Positions 1 to 9,771 are shown, counted from the stretch's first letter. The stretch is 39,005 nucleotides of DNA from an uncultured Planctomycetia bacterium (GCA_937919205.1 CALFOZ010000081.1:1-39005), one strand, 5' to 3'. Program-made: numbers and translations. The notes: generated from the sequence alone by a model not told the origin.

Positions 1-1690
1 CGCCACCATAAGAGCTACCCGCATTGGTTGTAATCAGTGGCGCAAGATAAGGTTGAATGAGTGTCAACTGTGGTAAATACGAGGACGCGCTAGAAGGCAA
101 CGTCCAATCCATTCCCGATATCAGACCACCGGTATCGTTTGAATTTGGATTCCAGCAGAAGTAGGTGAAACTAATTCCAAGTTTGGAACTATCCGTCTTT
201 GGTGCGCTATCCATGTAGTCCAACAGCGCAACCATCCACTGTTCATCACTATCAATAATAGCTTGTGGAGTGGTTGTGGGGGCGGTACCCGCATCAATCA
301 TGGTCTGAAGATAATCGACGTAATCGTGGTAGCAAAACTCATAATATGTTTGGCCTGGGACAAGGCAATCAACCCGACCATATTCGTCTCCAAACAGCCA
401 ACTGCCAAACTCGCCGGCATACAGCGGACGTGTATTTTCTTCAGCGATATAACCCCATTGAGATTGCCATACCGCCTCTAAATTATTTGGATAATCCTTG
501 GTGGAGCATTGACCATAATTATTCGACATGGGAAACCATGGCAGAGGATTTTCTGGAAAGTCCGTCCCGGTTAGGCCACTAATGTAGGAAGCCGAAGCGG
601 GATACTCATGAAACGAATACACAACTTTTTGATTGAACTCAGTTGTTCCCAAATCAATTGGAGCAACGTCTGCGGCTTTGAGGTTCTCTCCCCAATTGGT
701 GTAATCGCATGAGCCAAAATCGGTAGTGGCGCTGGTATTAGCCCACTGCACTCCCTCAATAAGAATGAGCATACGGGGCGCGGCAGTTAAAATTTCCACC
801 GCGCATCGCTCCGCGGCGTGATTCCAAGCTTGCGAGTCGTCGACAACTGTCCATGCGCAACCGGGAGTGGTTGTGGAGCGTGGATCTCCCTTGGGTTCAT
901 TAAACAGGTCGCACGCAATCACGGCGTAGTAGGGGTCGTAGTCGGTCTTGCTGTAGCGTTGGGCTAGCATGACCCATGTATTGATCCACGTATCCTCTGA
1001 GTGGTTGGTGTCGCCGGGTACGTACCACAAATATTGACTTCCATAGTCGTCACTTTTTTGCGAGTGGCAATCCAAAATAATCTTCAGGCCCTTGCTACCC
1101 GCGTATTTCACAAATGCGTCCAGGCATTCCAATGGAGTTTTCATAATCGGCAACGCGCCCACGGCATTCCATTGCTTCACCAGATCGTTGTTGGCTCGTA
1201 CGGTGGAGTTTAGTTTTGTTTCTTCATATTCACCGTATAAGTACGCTGGTGTGGCTGGGGACGTGCTCGTCATATTGTCAACGGAAAACGGAAGGCGGAT
1301 GGTGTTAAACCCAGCGCGAACAATATCGTCGATCATGTCTGAATAATCGCGTTGCCATGTTCCAGCTGGCACTCCAAGACTTGTTTCAAAGCCGGAAAAG
1401 TTCACGCCCGTCATTCGGCAGTAGCCACCGGTTTGATCAACAATTTGATTGCCCACCGTATACAGACCGCCGTAGGGGTCCACCGAAAAAGTGGCCTTAG
1501 AATTGTTCATAGGCAATTCTTCAGGTAAAATAATTTCTTGAGGCAGATTTATGTTGGCTGGCAGTTGTTGCGAGCTTTCATGCTTGCCGCCGGCAACTGC
1601 AAATTGACCCGCAAGTGTGGCTAGTGCCACGGAAAGAAGAAGCGAACAAGATTTCAGACCGGTTTTTCCAGCAACATATTGATGTGACAT
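1..1690 (-). CDS. Secreted glycoside hydrolase family 5 cellulase (endoglucanase E1-like, GH5_1-like), C-terminus truncated at window edge
   Basis: Manual reverse-strand translation from ATG at 1690 (MSHQYVAGKTGLKSCSLLLSVALATLAGQFAVAGGK...) read down to base 1, with the stretches read in full showing no stop. Signal peptide; YYAVIACDLFNEPKGD (NEP acid/base), PLYAGEFGSW (GEFG nucleophile), SFTYFCWNPNSNDTGGLISGMDW. Not in ORF track because no stop lies in the window. Confidence 0.9.
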   Translation of the reverse strand, partial: MSHQYVAGKTGLKSCSLLLSVALATLAGQFAVAGGKHESSQQLPANINLPQEIILPEELPMNNSKATFSVDPYGGLYTVGNQIVDQTGGYCRMTGVNFSGFETSLGVPAGTWQRDYSDMIDDIVRAGFNTIRLPFSVDNMTSTSPATPAYLYGEYEETKLNSTVRANNDLVKQWNAVGALPIMKTPLECLDAFVKYAGSKGLKIILDCHSQKSDDYGSQYLWYVPGDTNHSEDTWINTWVMLAQRYSKTDYDPYYAVIACDLFNEPKGDPRSTTTPGCAWTVVDDSQAWNHAAERCAVEILTAAPRMLILIEGVQWANTSATTDFGSCDYTNWGENLKAADVAPIDLGTTEFNQKVVYSFHEYPASASYISGLTGTDFPENPLPWFPMSNNYGQCSTKDYPNNLEAVWQSQWGYIAEENTRPLYAGEFGSWLFGDEYGRVDCLVPGQTYYEFCYHDYVDYLQTMIDAGTAPTTTPQAIIDSDEQWMVALLDYMDSAPKTDSSKLGISFTYFCWNPNSNDTGGLISGMDWTLPSSASSYLPQLTLIQPYLAPLITTNAGSSYGG

Positions 1691-1964
1691 AAATGAACTT
1701 TCTTTAGTGAGAAATAGTGAACCCACGGAGGTTCGGAGAAACAACCGAATCTGTCGGCTTACAGTTGACAACACACAACTTTACGTAGGGGAATGTGTAG
1801 TCATGTTTTTAGTTTGCAGTTTTCACTTCTCAAACACGCAGTATCAAATCCAATTCAAAAAAAGAATTATTTGAATTGGCGATACCATACTTCTCGGGAC
1901 TGACTTAGCAAGTTAAAAATAGGTTTTTTTTAATTACTTAACACAAATGCGATAGCCAATAACT

Positions 1965-3356
1965 TTATTCAACGGCACTTGCGTTTGAAACCATATTGCG
2001 CCGCAAGAACGGAATCAGCAGCAAGCCGGGCGCGGCCGCCACAATCGACAGCGCATAGAAGGATTGGTAATCCAAGTTTTTCAGCATCCAGCCGCTGAGG
2101 ACGCCGATGAACGTGTTGCCAATCGCCATGACAGAAGTCAGCAGCGCGTACTGCGTTGCCGTGGCGCGCACATCGCAAATGCTCATCATGAAGGCCACAA
2201 AAGCGCACGTGGCCAAGCCGCCGCAAACGCTCTCTATAGATAGAACAACCACAAGCGATGTCACCGGCGCGCTGGCTGGCGCAATGTGCGCGACAGTGGC
2301 GCCGTAGGTGCTGGCCAAAATCCAGAAACCAACATTGCTGACCGCAGCCAAAATACCGGCGATCCACAAGCAGCGCGTCAAGCTCCAGCGCGCAATCATG
2401 AGCCCGCCAACAATTGTTCCCGCAATGCTTAGGCCCGATCCCAAACTTTGGCGCACCCATCCAATTGTTTCGGTTGAGTAACCAAGGCCTTGCACCAACA
2501 GCGGCGACGTCATGGCGCCGCCTAACACATCGGGCAGTCGATACAAAATAAGAAAGAAGAACAGCGCGACCAGTTTCCAGCCCCATTGGCTGGCGAAGAT
2601 TTGAAATGGTTGCGTGATCGACGCGGCGAATCCTGGCGCTTGACCAACTGGTCGAGCGGGTTCGCGGCCCAAGAAGATGCCGAGCATGCCCACTAATGAA
2701 ACCGCGGCTAGCGCGCACACCGCAATGGCCCACGCCCACGGTGCGGTGTTTGGTGACTCGCCAAGTCGACCCGCCACAATCAGAACGCCCGCCCCCGCGA
2801 ACAGCGATGCAAAGCGCGCGCCTGTAACCCACATGCTGGCGCCCGCGCCGAATTCGCGTGGCTGTAAAACTTCGGCGCGGTATGCGTCGCCAACAATATC
2901 TTGCGTTGCGCCGGCAAATACCAACACTCCAAGCAAAACAATAATTGCGTTGGGCGACATCATGCCGCCGCGGTTGTCCATGTTCAGCGCCAACGCAACG
3001 ATTAGTCCCAAGCAAATCAACTGCGTCACAAAAAGCCAACTGCGGCGGCGGCCCATCCAGCGCAAACCAATAATGGAGCAGTGATCGCTCAGCGGCGCCC
3101 ACAACACTTTGCATGTGTAGGGTAAGCGCGCTAATGCGATCAATCCAATGTCCACCACCGACCACTTCGCGGCGCTGGCCCATGTGGGCATGATGCTCAT
3201 TGCCATTTCAAGTGGAATTCCGCCGGCGAAACCTAGCGACAACAACACCAGCATTGTGGGTTGCATGTACAGCGGGCGCTTTGGTGGCGGCGTTTGCATG
3301 AGAGATTGCGTTTGCGCAAATTCAGTCTGCGTGGTTGGCACGCATGAAGAGTACAT
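1965..3356 (-). CDS. MFS transporter, AmpG-like
   Basis: ORF 1965..3440; ...MQPTMLVLLSLGFAGGIPLEMAMSIMPTWASAAKWSVVDIGLIALARLPYTCKVLWAPLSDHC... typical of AmpG/RhtX-type MFS. Start set to internal Met at about 3356 because the longest ORF overlaps the divergent gene. Confidence 0.8.
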   Translation of the reverse strand: MYSSCVPTTQTEFAQTQSLMQTPPPKRPLYMQPTMLVLLSLGFAGGIPLEMAMSIMPTWASAAKWSVVDIGLIALARLPYTCKVLWAPLSDHCSIIGLRWMGRRRSWLFVTQLICLGLIVALALNMDNRGGMMSPNAIIVLLGVLVFAGATQDIVGDAYRAEVLQPREFGAGASMWVTGARFASLFAGAGVLIVAGRLGESPNTAPWAWAIAVCALAAVSLVGMLGIFLGREPARPVGQAPGFAASITQPFQIFASQWGWKLVALFFFLILYRLPDVLGGAMTSPLLVQGLGYSTETIGWVRQSLGSGLSIAGTIVGGLMIARWSLTRCLWIAGILAAVSNVGFWILASTYGATVAHIAPASAPVTSLVVVLSIESVCGGLATCAFVAFMMSICDVRATATQYALLTSVMAIGNTFIGVLSGWMLKNLDYQSFYALSIVAAAPGLLLIPFLRRNMVSNASAVE

Positions 3357-3474
3357 GGCAAAATACGATTGCTCATAGCAACGCATTGCGATTAGTGTGA
3401 TCAAGTAAACTGAAACGTAGATGCATCTTTCACCAACCATCTTCGTCGCTGACCTAAATATTTTTGGTTACACC

Positions 3475-4245
3475 ATGCGCGAGTTCATGGTTGACGGTGG
3501 AACCTGCTTGGTGGCCGTGACTGTTGGTGTTGTGGCCAATGTGATTGGCTATAAAATCATGCGGCGTGCGGTAAATGACGCATCTATTCCAAAGTTGGCG
3601 GATGGTCTTGTGGCAGGCCTAGTTGGCTTGCTGTGTTTTTTGCTGGGGCTGACCTTAAATGATGCGCGCGAGAACTACATTCGCGCGATCCAATCCGCCA
3701 CTGAAGAGGCATTGCAATGTCGATTGATGTATCAAGACTTTAGCGTTCTTGCCAAACTGAATAACGGCGAACAAAGCGCCAAAGCGCAAAGTCTTGCGGT
3801 TGAATATGTTCAGAATGTGATTGATCATGAATGGCCGCAGTTGGGTGAATCAACACCGCGACTGAATGAGAAGGCTGGAATTTTATTGACGCAAATGCGT
3901 CTAGCGCTGAATCCGACTGGTGGAACATTTTTAAGTACCCGCACATGGACGGGTTTGGGCACTGTGGAACATTTGCGCGAATCGCGTCTGCGATTTGCTA
4001 TGGAGCAATCTCCCAATGGATTTTGGATCATTATTGCAATACTGCTTGCCCTGAGTTGCGCATTGATGGGCTCGGTGGCGCCAACCAAAATGCGGCTGGT
4101 TTTAATCGCAACATTTTGCCTGGGCATTGGAGTTGTATGCGTGTTGATTGACGAGTACGAGAAGCCCTACGGAGGATGGATTGCCATTGACGCGCAAAGC
4201 ATTTTCTTGCCCAGTGAAATGAGCGCGGCTATTCCGCCGGCGTGA
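3475..4245 (+). CDS. DUF4239-like (bestrophin-like) membrane protein
   Basis: ORF 3421..4245; N-terminal and C-terminal hydrophobic helices with a central soluble segment, pattern resembling DUF4239. Start 3421 or 3475. Confidence 0.6.
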   Translation: MREFMVDGGTCLVAVTVGVVANVIGYKIMRRAVNDASIPKLADGLVAGLVGLLCFLLGLTLNDARENYIRAIQSATEEALQCRLMYQDFSVLAKLNNGEQSAKAQSLAVEYVQNVIDHEWPQLGESTPRLNEKAGILLTQMRLALNPTGGTFLSTRTWTGLGTVEHLRESRLRFAMEQSPNGFWIIIAILLALSCALMGSVAPTKMRLVLIATFCLGIGVVCVLIDEYEKPYGGWIAIDAQSIFLPSEMSAAIPPA

Positions 4246-4342
4246 TCAGGTAGATGCGCTGATGCGTTCGGGTGTGGATGCCGCGATGATTGCAGGATAA
4301 ATGCGGCAATTTTGCGCGAAGTGGCGTGGCTAAGATTGACGC

Positions 4343-4801
4343 GTGCCAAGCAAGTCCCGCAATGACATAGTCGCGCCTGCGCGCGCCGCGAAATCGCGCG
4401 CGGTGAAAACCAATGTGCACTTGCCATTTTTTGGTTGCTCGGTGTCGTGCGGGTTTCCAAGTCCCGCCGACGATTACATAGAGAAGAAGCTTGACCTGAA
4501 TGAGTACTTGATCGACAAGCCGGCCGCCACATTCTTTGTGCGCGTGTCGGGCGATTCCATGATTGGCGCGGGCATTCACCCCGACGATCTTTTAATTGTG
4601 GACCGCTCCAAGGAGCCTAAGAATAAATGCATTGTGCTAGCCATTGTCAACGGCGATTTCACGGTGAAGCGCTACACGTCTCGCGGCGGAAAAATTATTC
4701 TGAAGGCGGAGAACCCCGCGCACGCGGACATTGCCATTGTGGACGGCATGCAATTTGAAGTGGTGGGTGTATGCACGAACGTGATCCACAATCTCAAGTG
4801 A
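4343..4801 (+). CDS. umuD: UmuD-like S24 family self-cleaving peptidase (DNA polymerase V accessory)
   Basis: CGFPSPADDYIEKKLDLNEYL cleavage region, VSGDSMIGAGI (Ser), NGDFTVKRY (Lys); followed immediately by umuC. Confidence 0.93.
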   Translation: MPSKSRNDIVAPARAAKSRAVKTNVHLPFFGCSVSCGFPSPADDYIEKKLDLNEYLIDKPAATFFVRVSGDSMIGAGIHPDDLLIVDRSKEPKNKCIVLAIVNGDFTVKRYTSRGGKIILKAENPAHADIAIVDGMQFEVVGVCTNVIHNLK

Positions 4802-6201
4802 GCGGCGCGCATTCGCCGTGTGTTGCGAGCGCACCAATCTTCGCGTTGGTGGACGGCAATAGTTTTTATTGTTCGTGCGAGCGCGTGTTCAATCCATCGC
4901 TCATCAATCAGCCAGTGATTGTGTTAAGCAACAACGACGGCTGCGTGATTTCGCGCACCGATGAGGCCAAAGCCATTGGTATAAAAATGGGGGATCCGCT
5001 GCACTTGATTGGCGACATGATCAAGCGCCACCGCGTGCGCGTGTATTCATCCAACTACGCGCTGTACGGCGACATGTCCGCGCGCATGATGACAACGCTT
5101 GCGCAGTTCACGCCAGAGTTGGAGGTGTACAGCATTGACGAAGCGTTCTTGTCGCTTGATGGGTTCGCCAACCGCGACCTGGTCGACTACGCGCGCGAGA
5201 TTCGCCGCGTGGTGCGCCGCGATACTGGCATTCCAACTGCGATTGGAATTGGTCCAACCAAAGTGCTGGCCAAAGTGGCTAACCGCGCCGCCAAGAAAAA
5301 TAAAACAAGCGGGGGCGTGTTGAATCTGTGTGATCGCGCGGCGCAGGACAGCATGCTTGCGGAGTTCGCGGCGGCAGATGTGTGGGGCATTGGCGCGCGC
5401 AGTGCGGCCAAGTTGGCGCGCATGGGCGTGACCACCGCATTGCAATTGCGCGACGCGGATGTGGACGCCGTGCAAAAGTTGCTCACCATTGTGGGTCGGC
5501 GCATTGTGTTGGAGTTGCGGGGCCAGTCATGTCTTGCGCTTGAAATGGTTCAGGAAGATCGCAAGCAAATTGTCAGTTCAAAATCATTCGGTCGGCCCGT
5601 GTACAAACTGACTGAGCTCAAGGAAGCCGTGGCGAATTACGCCACGCGCGCGTGCGAAAAGTTGCGTCGCCAGAAAAGTGCGTGCCACGTATTGAGCGTC
5701 TTTGTGCAAACTAATCGCTTCAAAGATGGTCCGCAGTATTACAACAGTGGCACGATTACTTTTGGCGCAGGAACCGCAAGCACCGTTCGCATGATCGCGG
5801 CGGCCAGTGGCGTGCTTGAGACTATTTTTCGAGACGGCATTGAATATAAAAAAGTCGGCGTGATTCTTTCAGACTTGCGCCTCGCCAGCGCCGTTGAATT
5901 TTCACTCTTTGATGACCAACATAAGCATGCGCAAGACATCAAGACCATGAGCGTTATGGATGCCATTAACGCGCGCATGGGCCGCGACACGCTGAAGGTT
6001 GGCGCGTGCGGAAATGTTCGTGCAGGCACAAGTGCGAATGCCGGTGCGAATGGTGTTGCAAATGTGAAAGTGGGCGGCGCGCGCATGGCACAAGCACGAG
6101 CCGCGGGCCAAAGCGCACCCGCACCAGCCTGGACTATGAAAGCCGCGATGCGCACGCCGTGTTACACCACGCGCTGGCAAGACTTGCTGAAAGTTGGCTA
6201 G
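4771..6201 (+). CDS. umuC: UmuC-like Y-family DNA polymerase (Pol V catalytic subunit)
   Basis: IFALVDGNSFYCSCERVFNPSL, VLSNNDGCVISRTDEAKAIGIKMGDP, YSIDEAFLSLDG. Overlaps umuD by 31 nt. Ends with TAG. Confidence 0.95.
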   Translation: MHERDPQSQVSGAHSPCVASAPIFALVDGNSFYCSCERVFNPSLINQPVIVLSNNDGCVISRTDEAKAIGIKMGDPLHLIGDMIKRHRVRVYSSNYALYGDMSARMMTTLAQFTPELEVYSIDEAFLSLDGFANRDLVDYAREIRRVVRRDTGIPTAIGIGPTKVLAKVANRAAKKNKTSGGVLNLCDRAAQDSMLAEFAAADVWGIGARSAAKLARMGVTTALQLRDADVDAVQKLLTIVGRRIVLELRGQSCLALEMVQEDRKQIVSSKSFGRPVYKLTELKEAVANYATRACEKLRRQKSACHVLSVFVQTNRFKDGPQYYNSGTITFGAGTASTVRMIAAASGVLETIFRDGIEYKKVGVILSDLRLASAVEFSLFDDQHKHAQDIKTMSVMDAINARMGRDTLKVGACGNVRAGTSANAGANGVANVKVGGARMAQARAAGQSAPAPAWTMKAAMRTPCYTTRWQDLLKVG

Positions 6202-6287
6202 TTTGCCCCTTCCATGTGGCGTAAAAAAACAGTTTATATGCCCAAGTTCTTGTGATTCGATAGAACAGATTGATTCATCGAATAGGC

Positions 6288-6316
6288 TTGACTATGTAAG
6301 AAAAAGTAGATAGATT
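6288..6316 (+). promoter_or_regulatory. Predicted sigma70-type promoter of the abiE operon (TTGACT - 17 nt - TAGATT)
   Basis: TTGACT at 6288-6293, 17-nt spacer 6294-6310, TAGATT at 6311-6316, 22 bp before the abiEi ATG at 6339. Confidence 0.65.
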
Positions 6317-6324
6317 TTCTTACA
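6295..6324. promoter_or_regulatory. Perfect 10-bp inverted repeat, candidate AbiEi operator
   Basis: TGTAAGAAAA (6295-6304) - AGTAGATAGA - TTTTCTTACA (6315-6324), overlapping the spacer and -10 of the predicted promoter. Confidence 0.7.
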
Positions 6325-6338
6325 CAATCGGAGTCAAA

Positions 6339-6953
6339 ATGCAAAGCATTGAAATCAGAATCGCCGCACGAATTCGTCGAAAAGGTATAGGCTGGGTTTT
6401 TTCCCAACATGACTTGATCGATATCGGCAGTCGCACCGCGATCGACTTGGCCCTGCACAGAATGGTGCGTAAGTCACAGATCCGGCGTGTTATTCGCGGA
6501 ATTTATGATGCGCCAACATTCAGCCCACTGTTGGGCAAGGTGGTCAGTCCAGGTGTTCACGCGGTTGCGGAAGCACTTGCTCGCAAATTTGGATGGCGGA
6601 TTCAGCCGGATCGCGCGACTGCGGAAAATGTGCTCGGACTATCAAGCCAAGTTTCCGCCAAGACAATCTATCTTTCCAATGGACCAAGTCGCTCGTATCG
6701 GATTGGTGCAACAACACTGCGCTTTAAGCGCACTGCGGTGAAAGAGGCCACCTTTCGACATAGCCAAAGTGCTCTGATTGTGCAGGCATTGCGTTCGCGG
6801 GGTCAGCAACATGTCAAGCAGAAAGACATAGAAAAAATTCGCGCTTGGCTTCCGGCGCGTTTGCGCCGCAAGGTTCTTTCGGACACGCGAACGGCAACGG
6901 ACTGGGTCCATGCCGCCATCAAACGCATTTGCCGCGAGGAGCTACATGGATAA
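6339..6953 (+). CDS. AbiEi-type antitoxin (DUF6088-like)
   Basis: MQSIEIRIAARIRRKGIGWVFSQHDLIDIGSRTAIDLALHRMVRKSQIRRVIRGIYDAP... winged-helix N-terminus typical of AbiEi/DUF6088, directly upstream of an AbiEii gene. Confidence 0.85.
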   Translation: MQSIEIRIAARIRRKGIGWVFSQHDLIDIGSRTAIDLALHRMVRKSQIRRVIRGIYDAPTFSPLLGKVVSPGVHAVAEALARKFGWRIQPDRATAENVLGLSSQVSAKTIYLSNGPSRSYRIGATTLRFKRTAVKEATFRHSQSALIVQALRSRGQQHVKQKDIEKIRAWLPARLRRKVLSDTRTATDWVHAAIKRICREELHG

Positions 6954-7959
6954 GGTCGCGACGCTTTCGGATATTCAGCGCGGCGAACTTTTTAAGGAAA
7001 CTGGTTTACAGCGCGGACTTCAAGCGGCAATAATTGAAAAAGATTTCTGGGTGTGTTGGACGCTTGGGCACATTTTTAACATTGAACAGACTCGCGATGT
7101 TCTACAGTTCAAGGGTGGAACGGCGCTCGCCAAAGTATTTCATTTGATCGAGCGTTTTTCGGAGGACATTGATTTGGTGATTGACTATGCGCCACTTGGA
7201 TTTGTCGGGCCGCGCGATCCAATGTCGGACATGTCGCGAACCAAGCGCGAACGCCTTCTTTCGGAAATGATGACCGCATGCCACACTTATATTGCCGAAA
7301 AATTTATCACGATTCTGAAACGTCGATTTCAAGAAACGCTTGGCGATACCGGTAAGTGGGCGTTGAGTGTGGATCCCAATGATCCGAACACTGTTCGGTT
7401 TCGATATCCGTCAGCTTCTGTCGGCAACATTGATTACATTCGACCCGATATTTTGTTGGAGTTGGGTACGCATGCTGAGTTGATTCCAAGTGGTGAATAC
7501 AGCGTCACGCCATTTGCCGCGGAGCAATTTCCAAATGTGTTCAAGCACGCATCGTGCATGGTGAAGGCGATCAAAGCGCATCGAACTTTTTGGGAGAAGG
7601 CGACCATTTTGCATGTTGAGCATCATCGACCAATGAATAAACCAATGCCAACTAGGCACGCAAGGCACTACTACGACATGGCCATGCTGTCCCGTTCGGC
7701 GGTTTGTGAAAATGCGTTGAACGATTTCGATTTACTACGGCGTGTTGTTGAACACAAGACCAAATTTTATTATGCCGATTGGGCCAAGTACGATTTGGCG
7801 GTGCCTGCAACTCTTTCGTTGCTGCCAACACATGAGCGTGTTCGCGAACTTGAACGCGACTATGCGGCAATGTCGACAATGATCTTTGGGGAACCACCGC
7901 CACTATCCAAAATACTGGGGGATCTGGCCGTGCTTGAGCGGCGGATTAATGAGTCTTAA
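6946..7959 (+). CDS. AbiEii/AbiGii-family nucleotidyltransferase toxin (type IV TA)
   Basis: VLQFKGGTALAKVFHLIERFSEDIDLVIDY matches the GG[ST]...DxD nucleotidyltransferase motif. ATG 6946 overlaps the antitoxin stop by 8 nt (ATGGATAA). Confidence 0.9.
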   Translation: MDKVATLSDIQRGELFKETGLQRGLQAAIIEKDFWVCWTLGHIFNIEQTRDVLQFKGGTALAKVFHLIERFSEDIDLVIDYAPLGFVGPRDPMSDMSRTKRERLLSEMMTACHTYIAEKFITILKRRFQETLGDTGKWALSVDPNDPNTVRFRYPSASVGNIDYIRPDILLELGTHAELIPSGEYSVTPFAAEQFPNVFKHASCMVKAIKAHRTFWEKATILHVEHHRPMNKPMPTRHARHYYDMAMLSRSAVCENALNDFDLLRRVVEHKTKFYYADWAKYDLAVPATLSLLPTHERVRELERDYAAMSTMIFGEPPPLSKILGDLAVLERRINES

Positions 7960-7962
7960 TCA

Positions 7963-8190
7963 GTGTCGCAAGCCCCGCAGTTTCATTGCGCGGTGAAACC
8001 CGCGGATGGAATGGTCGGCATGAACATGAATGGTGCGGCGAAGCCCGCGGACGGAATGAGTGGCATGTCTGGCATGAGCGGCATGTCTGGTATGGACGCC
8101 GCCACGAAACCCGCCACAACATTGCCGCCAGTATTCACGCAATTCTGGCAACCTGAACAAGTGAAGTTGGAAAAATTAAGTTTGGACTGA
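7963..8190 (+). CDS. Met-rich small protein with GMSGM repeats (uncharacterised)
   Basis: GTG start 3 nt after the abiEii stop; 75 aa with AVKPADGM/AAKPADGM duplication and GMSGMSGMSGMSGM. A minus-strand ORF overlaps, so coding status is uncertain. Confidence 0.4.
   Translation: MSQAPQFHCAVKPADGMVGMNMNGAAKPADGMSGMSGMSGMSGMDAATKPATTLPPVFTQFWQPEQVKLEKLSLD
8053..8094 (+). repeat. Short tandem 9-nt repeat encoding GMS units
   Basis: ggaatgagt ggcatgtct ggcatgagc ggcatgtct ggtatg. Confidence 0.7.
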
Positions 8191-8391
8191 GGCACTTTGG
8201 CGCATGCGAGCGTAAGAAAGCTGACGCATGTCGCGTGGGCGAAAGTTCAAGTGCGAGCAAGTTTGGTATGTGATTTTTGCCGCGAATTGTGACTGCATGA
8301 TTTTAAATTTACGGCCACGCTGTTATTCTGCAAATCGCGTATCGCCAGCATGAACCATTGAACCCTGACCAGTTGCAACCGAATCAGTCCC

Positions 8392-9771
8392 ATGAGTTTT
8401 GATCTCTCCAAACTTATTTCAGACAACGCTGGTCGCGGCATGCAACTGCACGCACAGCACATTAATCCGCGCTTCGCCACCGTTCTGCGCACGATTGGCT
8501 TTGATAATAATTATGTTCGCGCTAGTGGCGCGCATTTATGGGATGACCGCGGCAATAAATATCTGGACATGCTTGCTGGATACGCCGTGTGCAACTTTGG
8601 ACGCAACCATCCAACTATTCGCAAGGCGTTGACGGATTGCCTGGCCATGGATCTGCTCAGCATGATTCAGTTTCAGGCGCCGCCGCTTTCCGGTTTGTTG
8701 GCGCAAGAGTTAAAGCGTCGCGTTGGTCGCGGTTTAGATTTTGTCTTCTTCACCAACTCGGGTACCGAGGGCGTTGAGGCGGCGATTAAATTTGCTTAGT
8801 GCGCAACGGGTCGGCCCGCGTTGCTGTACGCGCCGAAAGCGTTTCATGGCCTAACAAGCGGCGCGGTTTCTTTGAACGGTTGCCAAAGTTTTCGACAAGG
8901 CTTTGCGCCCTATGTGCCGGACTGTCGCTTGATTGCCTTTAATGATTTGTCCGCGCTTGAGAGCGCGCTTGCCGCGCGCGATGTCGCCGCGTTTGTGATT
9001 GAACCCATTCAAGGCAAGGGCGTGAATATTCATTCGCCCGGATATTTGCAGGCCGCCGCGCAAATGTGCCACAAGTACGGCGCGCTTTTTATTGCGGATG
9101 AAGTGCAAACGGGCATTGGTCGCACGGGTTCGTTTCTTGCAATCGATCAAGAGGGCGACGTTGAACCCGACATGGTTGTGTTGTCCAAAGCATTGTCGGG
9201 TGGATACGTGCCTGTCGGCGCTGTGTTGGTTCGCGGCGCAGTATGGGAAAAAGTATATTCGTCACTTGATCGCGCGGTTGTGCACTCAAACACATTTGGG
9301 CAGGGCGCCATGGCTATGGCGGCTGGCCTTGCGTCACTTGCGGCCTACGACGAAACAAACGCGGCGCAGAACGCGCGCGACATGGGCGCGCTTTTAAAGA
9401 ATGGACTTGAAGCTCTGAAGCCGCGCTTTGAAATGTTGAAAGACATTCGCCAGCGTGGGCTCATGATTGGCATCGAGTTTGGCGCACCCAAATCGCTGTT
9501 GCTGAAAGGCGCGTGGAGCGCATTGCACGCCATGGACGAAAATCTTTTCGCGCAGGCCGTTGTGATTCCGCTTATGGAAGACCACCGAATTATTTGCCAA
9601 GTGGCTGGCCACAATCAAGACGTGGTGAAACTTATTCCGCCACTTGTGATCAACCAAGACGATGTGCGCTGGTTCTTGAGCGCATTTGAAGATGTCATGA
9701 TAAAACTGCACCGCGTCACCGTGCCGTTGAATTTGTTGGCTCGGCTTGGTCGAAACGCTATTTTTGGTTAA
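8392..9771 (+). pseudogene. Class III PLP-dependent aminotransferase interrupted by an in-frame TAG at 8797-8799
   Basis: ORFs 8392..8799 and 8821..9771 lie in the same frame; protein reads ...EGVEAAIKFA*CATGRPALLYAPKAFHGLTSGAVSLNG..., with PLP Lys region DMVVLSKALSGGYVPVGAVLV. Both halves are otherwise intact. Confidence 0.85.

Noticed and set aside
1969-3183. 404-aa minus-strand ORF in another frame of the MFS gene
   Set aside because: Arg/His/Cys-rich shadow translation overlapping the clear AmpG-like frame.
4246-4342. LexA/SOS box upstream of umuD
   Set aside because: No canonical CTG-N10-CAG or GAAC-N4-GTTC palindrome could be seen; SOS control cannot be claimed from sequence.
8797-8799. 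TAG recoding (pyrrolysine or amber suppression)
   Set aside because: umuC and the cytochrome gene end at TAG in this window; class III aminotransferases are not known Pyl proteins. Nonsense mutation or sequence error is simpler.
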